Of a stretch of DNA of 11,076 nucleotides, positions 1 to 8,134 are shown in pieces (the stretch's first letter is position 1; each line of letters starts with the position of its first letter). The DNA is taken from positions 1-11,076 of the forward strand of contig JBFXDI010000127.1 in NCBI GenBank assembly GCA_050181295.1, given 5' to 3'. The notes beneath the pieces are model-generated. The model was not told the origin of the DNA and made no database searches. It worked only from the letters and a program-made list of their open reading frames with translations. The translations under genes were made by a program, and so were the position numbers. The DNA comes from JBFXDI01 sp050181295. GTDB taxonomy: Bacteria; Pseudomonadota; Alphaproteobacteria; Rhizobiales; Aestuariivirgaceae.

Positions 1-630
1 TCCCGAATAGAAGGCGTCGCGGCCGCCTTTGGCGATGGCCTCGTGCGTATCGGCGAAAGCCGGATAGCGGACCACCTCGCCGGCGCGGGGCGCACGGCCG
101 CCGGGTTGGAAGTGAAGCCGGCCGCCTTCGTCCTCGCTCAAGGCAGCGGCGTGGCGCGCCCAGTCATAGGCGACGCGGGGCGTGGTCGGCACGCCGTCGC
201 GGGCGAGCTTGATGGCCGGCGCGAGCGCCTCCTTGAGGCCCATGGTCCCGTGCGCCTTGAGCAGCCTGTCCCAGCCGTCGATGGCGCCGGGAACGGTCAC
301 CGAATGGATGCCTTTCTCGCCGATCCCCGCCTCGAGCCCCGCGCCCTTCAGCCAGTCGGCATCAGCGCGCGCGGAGGCGCGGCCGGAGGCGTTGAGGCCC
401 TTCACGGTCCCGTCTGGCTCACCGATGAGCGCGAAGCAGTCGCCGCCAATGCCCGTCATGTGCGGCTCGGCCACGCAGAGAACGGCCGAAGCCGTCACTG
501 CTGCGTCCATGGCGTTGCCGCCGCGCTTCAGGACATCGAGCGCGGCGATGCTGGCGAAGGACGAGGAGGTAGCGACCATGGCCTCGCCGGCATAGGCCGT
601 GGAGCGGCCGGGATAATGAAAATTTCTCAT
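1..630 (-). CDS. Gamma-glutamyltransferase family protein, N-terminal part (runs off left edge)
   Basis: The minus strand is open from an ATG at 630-628 to the window edge, giving 210 residues beginning MRNFHYPGRSTAYAGEAMVA. The segment LKRGGNAMDAAVTAS (about residues 34-48), followed by EPHMTGIGGDCF (55-66) and SVTVPGAIDGW (110-120), is the classic N-terminal signature of the gamma-glutamyltranspeptidase / acylase family, N-terminal nucleophile hydrolases made as a precursor and self-cleaved at a Thr. That Thr and the small subunit would lie outside the window. Arg84 in NASGRASAR sits where the substrate-carboxylate-binding Arg of GGTs is expected. Secreted GGTs carry a signal peptide; none is visible, so a cytoplasmic enzyme is likely. 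AGGAG (minus strand, 637-633) lies only two bases before the ATG, a short spacing, but no better in-frame start is seen. It could be true GGT or a GGT-like amidase/acylase; substrate cannot be assigned. It is divergent from fhs. Confidence 0.9.
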   Translation of the reverse strand, partial: MRNFHYPGRSTAYAGEAMVATSSSFASIAALDVLKRGGNAMDAAVTASAVLCVAEPHMTGIGGDCFALIGEPDGTVKGLNASGRASARADADWLKGAGLEAGIGEKGIHSVTVPGAIDGWDRLLKAHGTMGLKEALAPAIKLARDGVPTTPRVAYDWARHAAALSEDEGGRLHFQPGGRAPRAGEVVRYPAFADTHEAIAKGGRDAFYSG

Positions 631-662
631 GGCTCCTGTTCCGGGCTCATCATTGAAGGCCA

Positions 663-686
663 ACGGCCGGGGACTGTCCCGGCCGT
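663..686. promoter_or_regulatory. 24-base near-perfect palindrome in the divergent GGT/fhs gap
   Basis: ACGGCCGGG (663-671) is exactly complementary to CCCGGCCGT (678-686). A G-T wobble closes the stem and ACTG forms the loop, so ten pairs can form. It lies 33 bases upstream of the GGT-family ATG and about 150 bases upstream of fhs. As DNA it could be an operator for one or both divergent genes; as RNA it could be a 5' leader hairpin of the GGT-family transcript. No T-run follows on either strand, so it does not look like an intrinsic terminator. The rest of the 631-838 gap shows only a TTGACC at 738-743 with no convincing -10 at normal spacing, and no recognised riboswitch. Confidence 0.5.
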
Positions 687-838
687 CCGCCCGACGCTAG
701 AGGCCGCCCGGCGTCCGTCAAGCGGAATTCGCAGCGTTTGACCGGTCCATTCCGCCCCGTGGGCACTGGAAATGGCGCTTGTTATGGATTATGGGGGATG
801 CCGACGCGAGACAACGACAAGACAGGGAGGTAGCCGCC

Positions 839-2518
839 ATGGCGGAGGTCAAGAGCGACATCGAGATCGCGCGCGCTGCGAAGATGCAGCCGATCCTCGA
901 GATCGGCGAGAAGCTCGGCATCAAGTCCGATCATCTCATTCCTTTTGGTCATACCAAGGCGAAAATTTCGCTGCCCTTCATCGACTCGCTCGGCAAGAAG
1001 CCCGACGGCAAGCTCATCCTCGTCACCGCCATCTCTCCGACGCCCGCGGGCGAGGGCAAGACGACGACCACCGTGGGCCTCGGCGACGGGCTCAACCGCA
1101 TCGGCAAGAAGGCCATGATCTGCCTGCGCGAGCCCTCGCTCGGGCCCTGCTTCGGCATGAAGGGCGGCGCGGCCGGCGGCGGCTATGCGCAGATCGTGCC
1201 CATGGAGGACATCAACCTCCACTTCACAGGCGACTTCCACGCCATCACGTCGGCGCACAACCTGCTCTCGGCGATGATCGACAACCACATCTACTGGGGC
1301 AACAGCCTGGGGCTGGACGCGCGGCGCGTCGCCTGGCGGCGGGTGGTCGACATGAACGACCGGGCGCTGCGCGACATCGTGTGCTCGCTCGGCGGCGTCG
1401 CCAACGGCTTCCCGCGCCAGACGGGCTACGACATCACGGTCGCCTCCGAGATCATGGCGATCCTCTGCCTCTCGACCTCGATCGCCGATCTCGAGCGCAG
1501 GCTCGGCCAGATCGTCGTCGGCCAGACGCGCGAGCGCAATCCGGTGAAGGCCATCGACCTCAAGGCGCCGGGGGCGATGACCGTCCTCCTCAAGGACGCG
1601 CTCATGCCCAACCTCGTGCAGACGCTCGAGAACAATCCGGCCTTCGTGCATGGCGGTCCCTTCGCCAACATCGCGCATGGCTGCAACTCGGTCATGGCCA
1701 CCAAGACGGCGCTGAAGCTCGCCGACTATGTGGTGACGGAAGCGGGCTTCGGGGCCGACCTCGGAGCGGAAAAATTCTTCGACATCAAGTGCCGCAAGGC
1801 GGGGCTCCAGCCAGCCGCGGCGGTGATCGTGGCGACGGTCAGGGCGCTCAAGATGCACGGGGGCGTCGCCAAGGACGACCTCAAGAAGGAGAATGTCGCG
1901 GCGCTCAAGAAGGGCTGCGCCAATCTCGGCCGCCACATCCAGAACGTGAAGAAGTTCGGCGTGCCGGTGGCGGTCGCCATCAACCACTTCATCGCCGACA
2001 CGGAGGCCGAGGTCGCTGCCGTGCAGGAGTTCTGCAAGGAACACGGGGTCGAGGCCTTCAAGTGCACCCACTGGGCGAACGGCGGCAAGGGCACCGAGGA
2101 GCTGGCCACCGCGGTCGCGAGGCTCGCGGAATCCGGCAAGAGCCAGTTCTCGCCGCTCTACGAGGACGACTTGAGCCTCTGGGAGAAGATCAAGACCATC
2201 GCCACCGAGATCTATCACGCGAGCGACATCGTGGCCGACAAGGCCGAGCGCGACATGCTGAAGGCCTTCGAGGCGCAAGGCTACGGCAAGGCGCCGATCT
2301 GCATGGCCAAGACCCAGTATTCGTTCTCGACCGATCCCAATCTCAAGGGGGCGCCTTCGAATCACGTGGTGCCGATCCGCGAGGTGCGGCTCTCGGCCGG
2401 GGCGGAGTTCGTGATTGCGATCTGCGGGGACATCATGACCATGCCCGGCCTGCCGCGCGTGCCTTCCGCGGAGGTCATCGGCCTCAACAAGGCGGGCGAG
2501 ATCGAGGGGCTGTTCTAG
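839..2518 (+). CDS. fhs: Formate-tetrahydrofolate ligase (formyl-THF synthetase)
   Basis: This enzyme joins formate to tetrahydrofolate using ATP, giving 10-formyl-THF for purine and other one-carbon reactions in the cytoplasm. The 559-residue product matches the usual length of about 556-560. It shows the ATP-binding loop SPTPAGEGKTTTT (66-78), the family block REPSLGPCFGMKGGAAGGG (97-115), NINLHFTGD-like DINLHFTGD (124-132) and the C-terminal stretch around ICGDIMTMPGLPRVPSA, which is highly conserved in FTHFS. The ATG at 839 is chosen because GGGAGG (825-830) lies eight bases upstream. Earlier in-frame starts would add 20 residues with no ribosome binding site and no family similarity. No folD, ftsZ-like or purU partner is adjacent. 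It stands alone between the divergent GGT-family gene and recA, so it is probably monocistronic. No key motif appears missing. Confidence 0.97.
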   Translation: MAEVKSDIEIARAAKMQPILEIGEKLGIKSDHLIPFGHTKAKISLPFIDSLGKKPDGKLILVTAISPTPAGEGKTTTTVGLGDGLNRIGKKAMICLREPSLGPCFGMKGGAAGGGYAQIVPMEDINLHFTGDFHAITSAHNLLSAMIDNHIYWGNSLGLDARRVAWRRVVDMNDRALRDIVCSLGGVANGFPRQTGYDITVASEIMAILCLSTSIADLERRLGQIVVGQTRERNPVKAIDLKAPGAMTVLLKDALMPNLVQTLENNPAFVHGGPFANIAHGCNSVMATKTALKLADYVVTEAGFGADLGAEKFFDIKCRKAGLQPAAAVIVATVRALKMHGGVAKDDLKKENVAALKKGCANLGRHIQNVKKFGVPVAVAINHFIADTEAEVAAVQEFCKEHGVEAFKCTHWANGGKGTEELATAVARLAESGKSQFSPLYEDDLSLWEKIKTIATEIYHASDIVADKAERDMLKAFEAQGYGKAPICMAKTQYSFSTDPNLKGAPSNHVVPIREVRLSAGAEFVIAICGDIMTMPGLPRVPSAEVIGLNKAGEIEGLF

Positions 2519-2524
2519 GCCTCG

Positions 2525-2543
2525 ATCTCCGCCAGGCGGAGGT
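2525..2543 (+). terminator. Possible hairpin terminator after fhs
   Basis: ATCTCCGC (2525-2532) pairs with GCGGAGGT (2536-2543) across a three-base loop, with one G-T wobble, beginning seven bases after the fhs stop. There is no T-run behind it, so termination may be weak or Rho-assisted. The position supports the role more than the structure does. Confidence 0.35.
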
Positions 2544-2695
2544 GATTCCGGGGATCTCCGCCCGGCCCAGAGCAGGGGCGTTCGCCAAGGCGGCTGCAGG
2601 CTCGGTATCATCACATAAAGGACGCCCAAATCCGTTCCCTCTGTGTTCGCGTTAAAACGTGAATTCGCACTTAATTCAATGGTTTACGAAATCGC

Positions 2696-2724
2696 TTGCC
2701 ATGAGAACAAAAAGCGTACATATT
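2696..2724 (+). promoter_or_regulatory. Predicted recA promoter (-35 TTGCCA, -10 CATATT)
   Basis: TTGCCA (2696-2701) and CATATT (2719-2724) are separated by exactly 17 bases, matching the sigma-70/RpoD pattern at five and four of six positions. An AT-rich stretch (about 2652-2692), unusual in this GC-rich window, lies immediately upstream and may act like an UP element. Transcription would begin near 2731, leaving a leader of roughly 58 bases before the recA ATG. Confidence 0.6.
2705..2719 (+). promoter_or_regulatory. LexA (SOS) box of recA, GAAC-N7-GTAC
   Basis: The sequence is GAAC (2705-2708), seven bases AAAAAGC, then GTAC (2716-2719). Alphaproteobacterial LexA binds the direct repeat GTTC-N7-GTTC, read on the other strand as GAAC-N7-GAAC. 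This site matches seven of the eight fixed bases, with T in place of A in the second half-site. It fits exactly between the predicted -35 and -10 of recA, where a bound repressor would block RNA polymerase. Sequence and placement are seen directly; LexA control is inferred from the family. Confidence 0.65.
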
Positions 2725-2788
2725 GGTCTCTCACCGATGCAATCGCCCCTGGGCCATCGGGCCTAGGAAAGAGGGAGCCCGACGTGTT

Positions 2789-3865
<1,077 letters not shown>

Positions 3866-3895
3866 GCCGTCGCTTCCCCGAATTTTTTACAGAAC

Positions 3896-3980
3896 TGCCG
3901 GCCCCGGCTCCCCTCCGGCCGGCACAGGTGCGGCTCCCTTCCGCACCATGGGCGCCCTCTTCCAAGCCCGGAGGGCGCCC
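3896..3980 (+). other. Three perfect hairpins back to back in the recA-alaS gap
   Basis: Hairpin 1 pairs TGCCGGCC (3896-3903) with GGCCGGCA (3917-3924), loop 13. Hairpin 2 pairs GGTGCGG (3927-3933) with CCGCACC (3941-3947), loop 7. Hairpin 3 pairs GGGCGCCCTC (3950-3959) with GAGGGCGCCC (3971-3980), loop 11. Only two bases separate each from the next. A T6 run (3883-3888) precedes the array and none follows, so a standard plus-strand intrinsic terminator is not obvious. Possible roles are protecting or ending the recA transcript, a structured alaS leader, or a protein-binding palindrome cluster. In E. coli AlaRS binds a palindrome at its own promoter; whether that applies here is unknown. Confidence 0.5.
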
Positions 3981-4089
3981 GTCCTGGTATGCGGCAAGCG
4001 CCAGGTTGGTCCGCCAGCGGTTCCGCAGGCCGGGAAGGGTCTCCAGCTTCTGGACGTCCTCGGGCGCGCGGGGTAAAAGCAGCCCGACT

Positions 4090-4127
4090 GCGGCGGATGC
4101 CTGTTGCGAGGCGTTCCGCCGCTCTTT
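4090..4127 (+). promoter_or_regulatory. Terminator-like hairpin just upstream of alaS (possible attenuator)
   Basis: GCGGCGGA (4090-4097) pairs perfectly with TCCGCCGC (4115-4122). Inside it GCCT (4099-4102) pairs with AGGC (4109-4112) around the loop GTTGCG. The stem is followed at once by TCTTT (4123-4127), giving the shape of an intrinsic terminator. It ends 10 bases before the AGGA of alaS, so in a recA-side or leader transcript it could stop transcription or hinder ribosome loading. No alanine-rich leader peptide or T-box signature is seen, so the controlling signal is unknown. Confidence 0.45.
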
Positions 4128-4152
4128 CCGCCTTCCCAGGACCGCCATCGCG

Positions 4153-6834
4153 ATGACCGGCGTCAACGACATCCGATCCACGTTCCTCGACTACTTCCGC
4201 GGCCACGGCCACGAGGTCGTCGCCTCGAGCCCGCTCGTGCCGCGCAACGACCCGACGCTCATGTTCACGAACGCCGGCATGGTGCAGTTCAAGAACGTGT
4301 TCACGGGGCTGGAGAAGCGGTCCTATTCGCGCGCCGTGACGGCGCAGAAGTGCGTGCGCGCCGGCGGCAAGCACAACGATCTCGACAATGTCGGCTACAC
4401 CGCGCGCCATCTCACCTTCTTCGAGATGCTCGGCAACTTCTCCTTCGGCGACTACTTCAAGGAGCGCGCGATCGAGCTGGCGTGGAACCTGATCACCCGG
4501 GATTTCGGCCTGCCGAAGGACAAGCTCCTGGTCACGGTCTATCACACGGACGACGAGGCGGCCGGTCACTGGAAGAAGATCGCGGGCTTTTCGGACGACC
4601 GCATCATCCGCATCCCGACGTCCGACAATTTCTGGGCGATGGGCGACACCGGCCCCTGCGGCCCGTGCTCGGAGATCTTCATCGACCGCGGCGAGCACAT
4701 CTGGGGCGGCCCGCCCGGCAGTCCCGAGGAGGATGGCGACCGCTTCCTGGAATTCTGGAATCTGGTCTTCATGCAGTACGAGCAGGTGACGAAGGAGGAG
4801 CGCATCGACCTGCCGCGGCCTTCGATCGACACCGGCATGGGACTGGAGCGGATGGCCTCCATCCTGCAGGGGGTGGAAAGCGTTTTCGAGACGGACCTGT
4901 TCCGGCATCTGATCGACGCCACGGGTTCGGCGCTCGGCCACGGCCCTGCACAGGAAAACGCCGCGTCCTTCCGGGTGATCGCGGATCACCTCAGGGCGTC
5001 CTCGTTCCTCATCGCCGACGGGGTGCTGCCTTCGAACGAAGGCCGTGGCTACGTTCTCCGCCGCATCATGCGGCGCGCCATGCGCCATGCGGAGCTACTG
5101 GGGGCGCGTGAGCCGCTCATGTGGAAGCTCGTGCCGGCGCTCGTGCGCGAGATGGGCCAGGCCTATTCCGAGCTCTCACGCGCCGAGCCGCTCATCACCG
5201 AGACTCTGAAGCTCGAGGAGCAGCGCTTCCGCAAGACGCTGGAGCGGGGCCTGCGCATCCTCGATGAGGAGACCCAGAGCTTGGGGAAAGGCGACAGCCT
5301 GAAGGGAGAGGTCGCCTTCAAACTCCACGATACCTACGGCTTCCCGCTCGACCTCACGCAGGACGCGCTGCGCTCGCGCGGCATCGGCGTCGACACCGAG
5401 GGGTTCGAGACGGCCATGCGGCGCCAGAAGGACGAGGCGCGCAAGGCTTGGGCGGGATCGGGAGAGGCGGCGACCGGCGCGCAGTGGTTCGATCTCCGCG
5501 AGCGCGCGGGCGCAAGCGAGTTCCTGGGCTACGATACCGAGACGGCCGAAGGGGTGGTGAAGATCCTGCTCGGCGCGGACGGGAAGGAACGCCCTTCGCT
5601 CAAGGCCGGCGAGGAGGGCGCCGTCATCCTCAACCAGACCCCGTTCTATGGCGAGTCGGGCGGCCAGATCGGCGACCGGGGCGAGATCCGAACGGCCGAG
5701 GGCGCACGCTTCCGCGTCACCGATACCCAGAAGCGGCTTGGCGATCTCTTCGTGCATTACGGCGTGCTGGAGTCGGGCGCCCTGAAGGCCGGCGACGCCG
5801 TCGAGCTCGAGGTCGATCACAGCCGCCGGCAGGAGACGCGCGTCCATCACTCCGCGACCCACCTGCTGCACGAGGCGCTGCGCCAAGTGCTGGGCAGCCA
5901 TGTCGCCCAGCGCGGCTCGCTGGTCGAGCCGGGCCGGCTCCGCTTCGATTTCTCCCACCCCAAGGGTGTGAGCCCGGAGGAGGTCAGGCGGGCGGAGGAG
6001 ATCGCCAATGCCGTCGTGGTGCAGGACGATCCGGTGACGACCCGCCTCATGAGCGTGGACGATGCGATCGCCGAGGGCGCCATGGCGCTCTTCGGAGAAA
6101 AATACGGCGATGAGGTGCGGGTCGTCGCCATGGGCCGGCAGCCCGAGGGCGGCGGCAACAAACCGATCTTCTCGCTCGAGCTCTGCGGCGGCACCCATGT
6201 CGGGCGCACGGGCGAGATCGGGCTCGTGAAGATCGTGTCCGAGGGCGCATCCGCGGCGGGCATCCGGCGCATCGAGGCGCTGGCCGGGGAGCCGGCCTTC
6301 CGGCATCTCGCCGAGCAGGACCGGCGGCTGAAAGGCGTCGCCTCGCTGCTGAAGGTTGCCGAGGGAGACGTCGAGACGCGGCTCGAAAGCCTGGTCGATG
6401 AGCGGCGAAAGCTCGAGCGCGAGGTCGCCGACCTCAAGCGCAAGCTCGCGACCGCCGGGCCCGCTTCGTCCGACGGCTCGGAAGGGATCCGCGAGGTCGC
6501 GGGCGTCAAGCTTATGGCGCGCGCGCTCGAGGGCCTCGACGCCAAGGACCTCAAGGGCATCGCAGACGACGGCAAGCGCAAGGTCGGCTCCGGCGTGGTC
6601 GCCATCGCCAACAGCGGCGCGGACGGCAAGCTCAGCCTCGTCGTGGGCGTCACCGAGGATCTGGTCGGCCGCTACAGCGCGGTCGATCTCGTGCGCATGG
6701 GCGCGCAGGCCGCGGGCGGCAAGGGCGGCGGAGGCCGGCCCGATCTTGCCCAGGCCGGCGGACCCGACGGCGCCAAGGCCAAGGACGCGCTTGCCGCGAT
6801 CGGCGCCGCCATCGGCGCAGAAGCCGCCGAATAG
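4153..6834 (+). CDS. alaS: Alanine-tRNA ligase (AlaRS)
   Basis: AlaRS charges tRNA-Ala in the cytoplasm and hydrolyses mischarged Ser- and Gly-tRNA-Ala. The 893-residue product is slightly longer than the E. coli enzyme (about 876) and looks complete. The class II catalytic core includes TNAGM (39-43), TARHLTFFEMLGNFSFGDYF (83-102) and motif 3 DTGMGLER (226-233). The editing domain carries HSATH (His566 and His570) and CGGTH (Cys678 and His682), the zinc-site residues. A short coiled coil (about 735-760, LESLVDERRKLEREV) precedes the C-Ala domain, with its glycine-rich GGGRPDLAQAGG near 859-870. The ATG at 4153 gives the typical start MTGVNDIRSTFLDYF. AGGA (4138-4141) is 11 bases upstream, so ribosome binding is modest. 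The frame stays open upstream to 3928, but that extension lacks family similarity. The stop overlaps the ribosome binding site of the next gene, so they are probably one operon. Confidence 0.98.
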   Translation: MTGVNDIRSTFLDYFRGHGHEVVASSPLVPRNDPTLMFTNAGMVQFKNVFTGLEKRSYSRAVTAQKCVRAGGKHNDLDNVGYTARHLTFFEMLGNFSFGDYFKERAIELAWNLITRDFGLPKDKLLVTVYHTDDEAAGHWKKIAGFSDDRIIRIPTSDNFWAMGDTGPCGPCSEIFIDRGEHIWGGPPGSPEEDGDRFLEFWNLVFMQYEQVTKEERIDLPRPSIDTGMGLERMASILQGVESVFETDLFRHLIDATGSALGHGPAQENAASFRVIADHLRASSFLIADGVLPSNEGRGYVLRRIMRRAMRHAELLGAREPLMWKLVPALVREMGQAYSELSRAEPLITETLKLEEQRFRKTLERGLRILDEETQSLGKGDSLKGEVAFKLHDTYGFPLDLTQDALRSRGIGVDTEGFETAMRRQKDEARKAWAGSGEAATGAQWFDLRERAGASEFLGYDTETAEGVVKILLGADGKERPSLKAGEEGAVILNQTPFYGESGGQIGDRGEIRTAEGARFRVTDTQKRLGDLFVHYGVLESGALKAGDAVELEVDHSRRQETRVHHSATHLLHEALRQVLGSHVAQRGSLVEPGRLRFDFSHPKGVSPEEVRRAEEIANAVVVQDDPVTTRLMSVDDAIAEGAMALFGEKYGDEVRVVAMGRQPEGGGNKPIFSLELCGGTHVGRTGEIGLVKIVSEGASAAGIRRIEALAGEPAFRHLAEQDRRLKGVASLLKVAEGDVETRLESLVDERRKLEREVADLKRKLATAGPASSDGSEGIREVAGVKLMARALEGLDAKDLKGIADDGKRKVGSGVVAIANSGADGKLSLVVGVTEDLVGRYSAVDLVRMGAQAAGGKGGGGRPDLAQAGGPDGAKAKDALAAIGAAIGAEAAE

Positions 6835-6848
6835 GAGAGGACGAAGCG

Positions 6849-7649
6849 ATGAGCGCCATCCACGACCGTGCGCCTCCCGCTTCGCTGCTTGCCCGATCCC
6901 CGAGTTTTGGAAGCATCGCGCGCGCCTTCCTCACCTCGTGGCGCTGGATCGCGGGCAGCGCGGCGCTGCTTCTCGCACTGATCGTCTTCTCCGGCGCGCT
7001 CCTCCACTTCGCGGAGAGCCATCTCAGGCCCGAAAGCTACGGCAGCATCGTGTCCGCCGTGCGCTGGATGGCCGTCAGCCTCTTCACCATCGGCTACGGC
7101 GACGTGCCGCCGGTCACGACCTTCGGCCGCGTGGTGGCGGGCGGCACCATCGTGCTCGGCATCCTCATCCTGGCGGCGCCGGTCACCGCCGTGTGGAGCT
7201 GCCTCAGAAACCGCGCAGAGCGGCACGACTTCGTCGTGACCTTCTCGATGGTGGCGACCGTGCCGCTGTTCCAGTCGCTGGATGCCACCTCGATCGCCCG
7301 GCTGGTCGAGATCCTCACGGCCTTCCGCGTGCCTGCCGGAAGCAGGATCGTGTCGAAGGGCGATTCCGCCGACGGCATGTTCTTCATCGCCGCGGGCGAG
7401 GTGAAGGTCGAGCTGCCGCACGGCGACGTCAGGCTGGGACCGGGCGAGTTCTTCGGCGAGATAGCACTTCTCATGCCCAACCCGAAGCGCACGGCCAATG
7501 TCGTCTCCGTCACGGCCTGCGATCTCCTGAAACTCTCCTCGCGCGAGTTCGAGCGGCTGCTCGGCGCCCAGGACCACTTCACCGAGCAGATCGGGCTCGT
7601 GGCGCGCCGGCGCCTGAATGAGCTCCTGGCGGAGCAGCACACGACTTGA
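6849..7649 (+). CDS. Two-helix potassium-channel-like protein with cyclic-nucleotide-binding domain
   Basis: The 266-residue product has, in order: a hydrophobic helix (about 32-54), a pore helix leading into the selectivity-filter sequence TIGYGD (80-85), a second hydrophobic helix (about 94-116), and a cyclic-nucleotide-binding domain (about 137-255). In that domain, GEFFGEIALLMPNPKRTA (200-217) is the phosphate-binding cassette; Glu204 and Arg214 occupy the ribose- and phosphate-contacting positions, so cAMP or cGMP binding is plausible. Bacterial CNG channels such as MloK1 have six helices; here the first four (voltage-sensor-like) are absent, giving a KcsA-like pore fused to a CNBD. It would sit in the inner membrane as a tetramer. 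GGAGAGG (6834-6840) lies eight bases upstream and begins within the alaS stop codon, implying co-transcription. Ion selectivity and ligand are inferred from motifs; no named gene is assigned. Confidence 0.85.
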   Translation: MSAIHDRAPPASLLARSPSFGSIARAFLTSWRWIAGSAALLLALIVFSGALLHFAESHLRPESYGSIVSAVRWMAVSLFTIGYGDVPPVTTFGRVVAGGTIVLGILILAAPVTAVWSCLRNRAERHDFVVTFSMVATVPLFQSLDATSIARLVEILTAFRVPAGSRIVSKGDSADGMFFIAAGEVKVELPHGDVRLGPGEFFGEIALLMPNPKRTANVVSVTACDLLKLSSREFERLLGAQDHFTEQIGLVARRRLNELLAEQHTT

Positions 7650-7672
7650 CCCCCGGGAGCTTGACGCCCGCC

Positions 7673-8134
7673 TCAGTCGTGGTCGGGGTGCTGGCGCGAG
7701 GCGAGGCGGGATATGAAGTCGCCCGGAATGTCGTCTTCGGTGCGCGAACCCGTCAGGCCCGGCAGGTCGCCGAACCACGGAACCCGTGACTCGATGCCGA
7801 ACTGGCGCTCCGGCCGCACGGAGGCGGGATCATCGAGGCTGCCGAGCGATATGTTGATGTTGTCCTTCTCCGTGTAGCGGAAGGACAAGGGCGTGCCGCA
7901 ATCGCGGCAGAAGCCCCGCTCGACGATCTCCGAGGACCGGAAAATGCCCGGATCGCCGCGCGTCCAGGCAAAGTCCTCATAGGAGACCGAAGCCAGCGGG
8001 GCGAAGAGGGAGCCGAACGCCTTCTGGCACATGCGGCAATGGCAGATATGCGCGTTGCCGGGCTCGGCATAGAGGGCGTAGCGGACCTTGCCGCACTGGC
8101 AGCCGCCGCGATGCAGCGCTTGTCTCGTCTTCAT
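7673..8134 (-). CDS. GFA family (Mss4-like fold) zinc protein, second of a tandem pair
   Basis: The 153-residue product has the full cysteine pattern of the GFA/CENP-V family: CQC (Cys12, Cys14), CHCRMC (Cys31, Cys33, Cys36) and CRDC (Cys76, Cys79), which bind zinc in the Mss4-like fold. The founding member was described as glutathione-dependent formaldehyde-activating enzyme, but most members have no proven activity and that role has been disputed, so no substrate is assigned. There is no signal peptide or membrane segment, so it should be cytoplasmic. It is about 57% identical, by ungapped hand alignment, to the gene just upstream. Its ATG overlaps that gene's stop in ATGA (8134-8131), with a strong GGAGGAGAG immediately ahead, indicating translational coupling. 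The C-terminus ends in QHPDHD. It converges on the channel gene with only 23 bases between stops. Confidence 0.9.
   Translation of the reverse strand: MKTRQALHRGGCQCGKVRYALYAEPGNAHICHCRMCQKAFGSLFAPLASVSYEDFAWTRGDPGIFRSSEIVERGFCRDCGTPLSFRYTEKDNINISLGSLDDPASVRPERQFGIESRVPWFGDLPGLTGSRTEDDIPGDFISRLASRQHPDHD

Noticed and set aside
738..743. TTGACC as an fhs -35 element
   Set aside because: No acceptable -10 appears 16-18 bases downstream (760-767 is GC-rich), so I do not call a promoter.
772..2655. Long open frames in other phases and on the minus strand over fhs (for example minus 2629-782)
   Set aside because: They are rich in Arg, Gly and His with no domain, as expected for shadow frames of a high-GC gene, while the fhs frame carries the whole FTHFS motif set.
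3928..4152. In-frame 75-codon upstream extension of alaS
   Set aside because: The residues are Ser/Arg/Pro-rich, unlike any AlaRS, and overlap the hairpin array; the ATG at 4153 gives the standard N-terminus.
5176..6306. Minus-strand 376-codon frame within alaS, and similar ones at 7778-6672 and 9865-8606
   Set aside because: These are shadows of alaS, the channel/alaS region and the kinase; none shows a domain or ribosome binding site.
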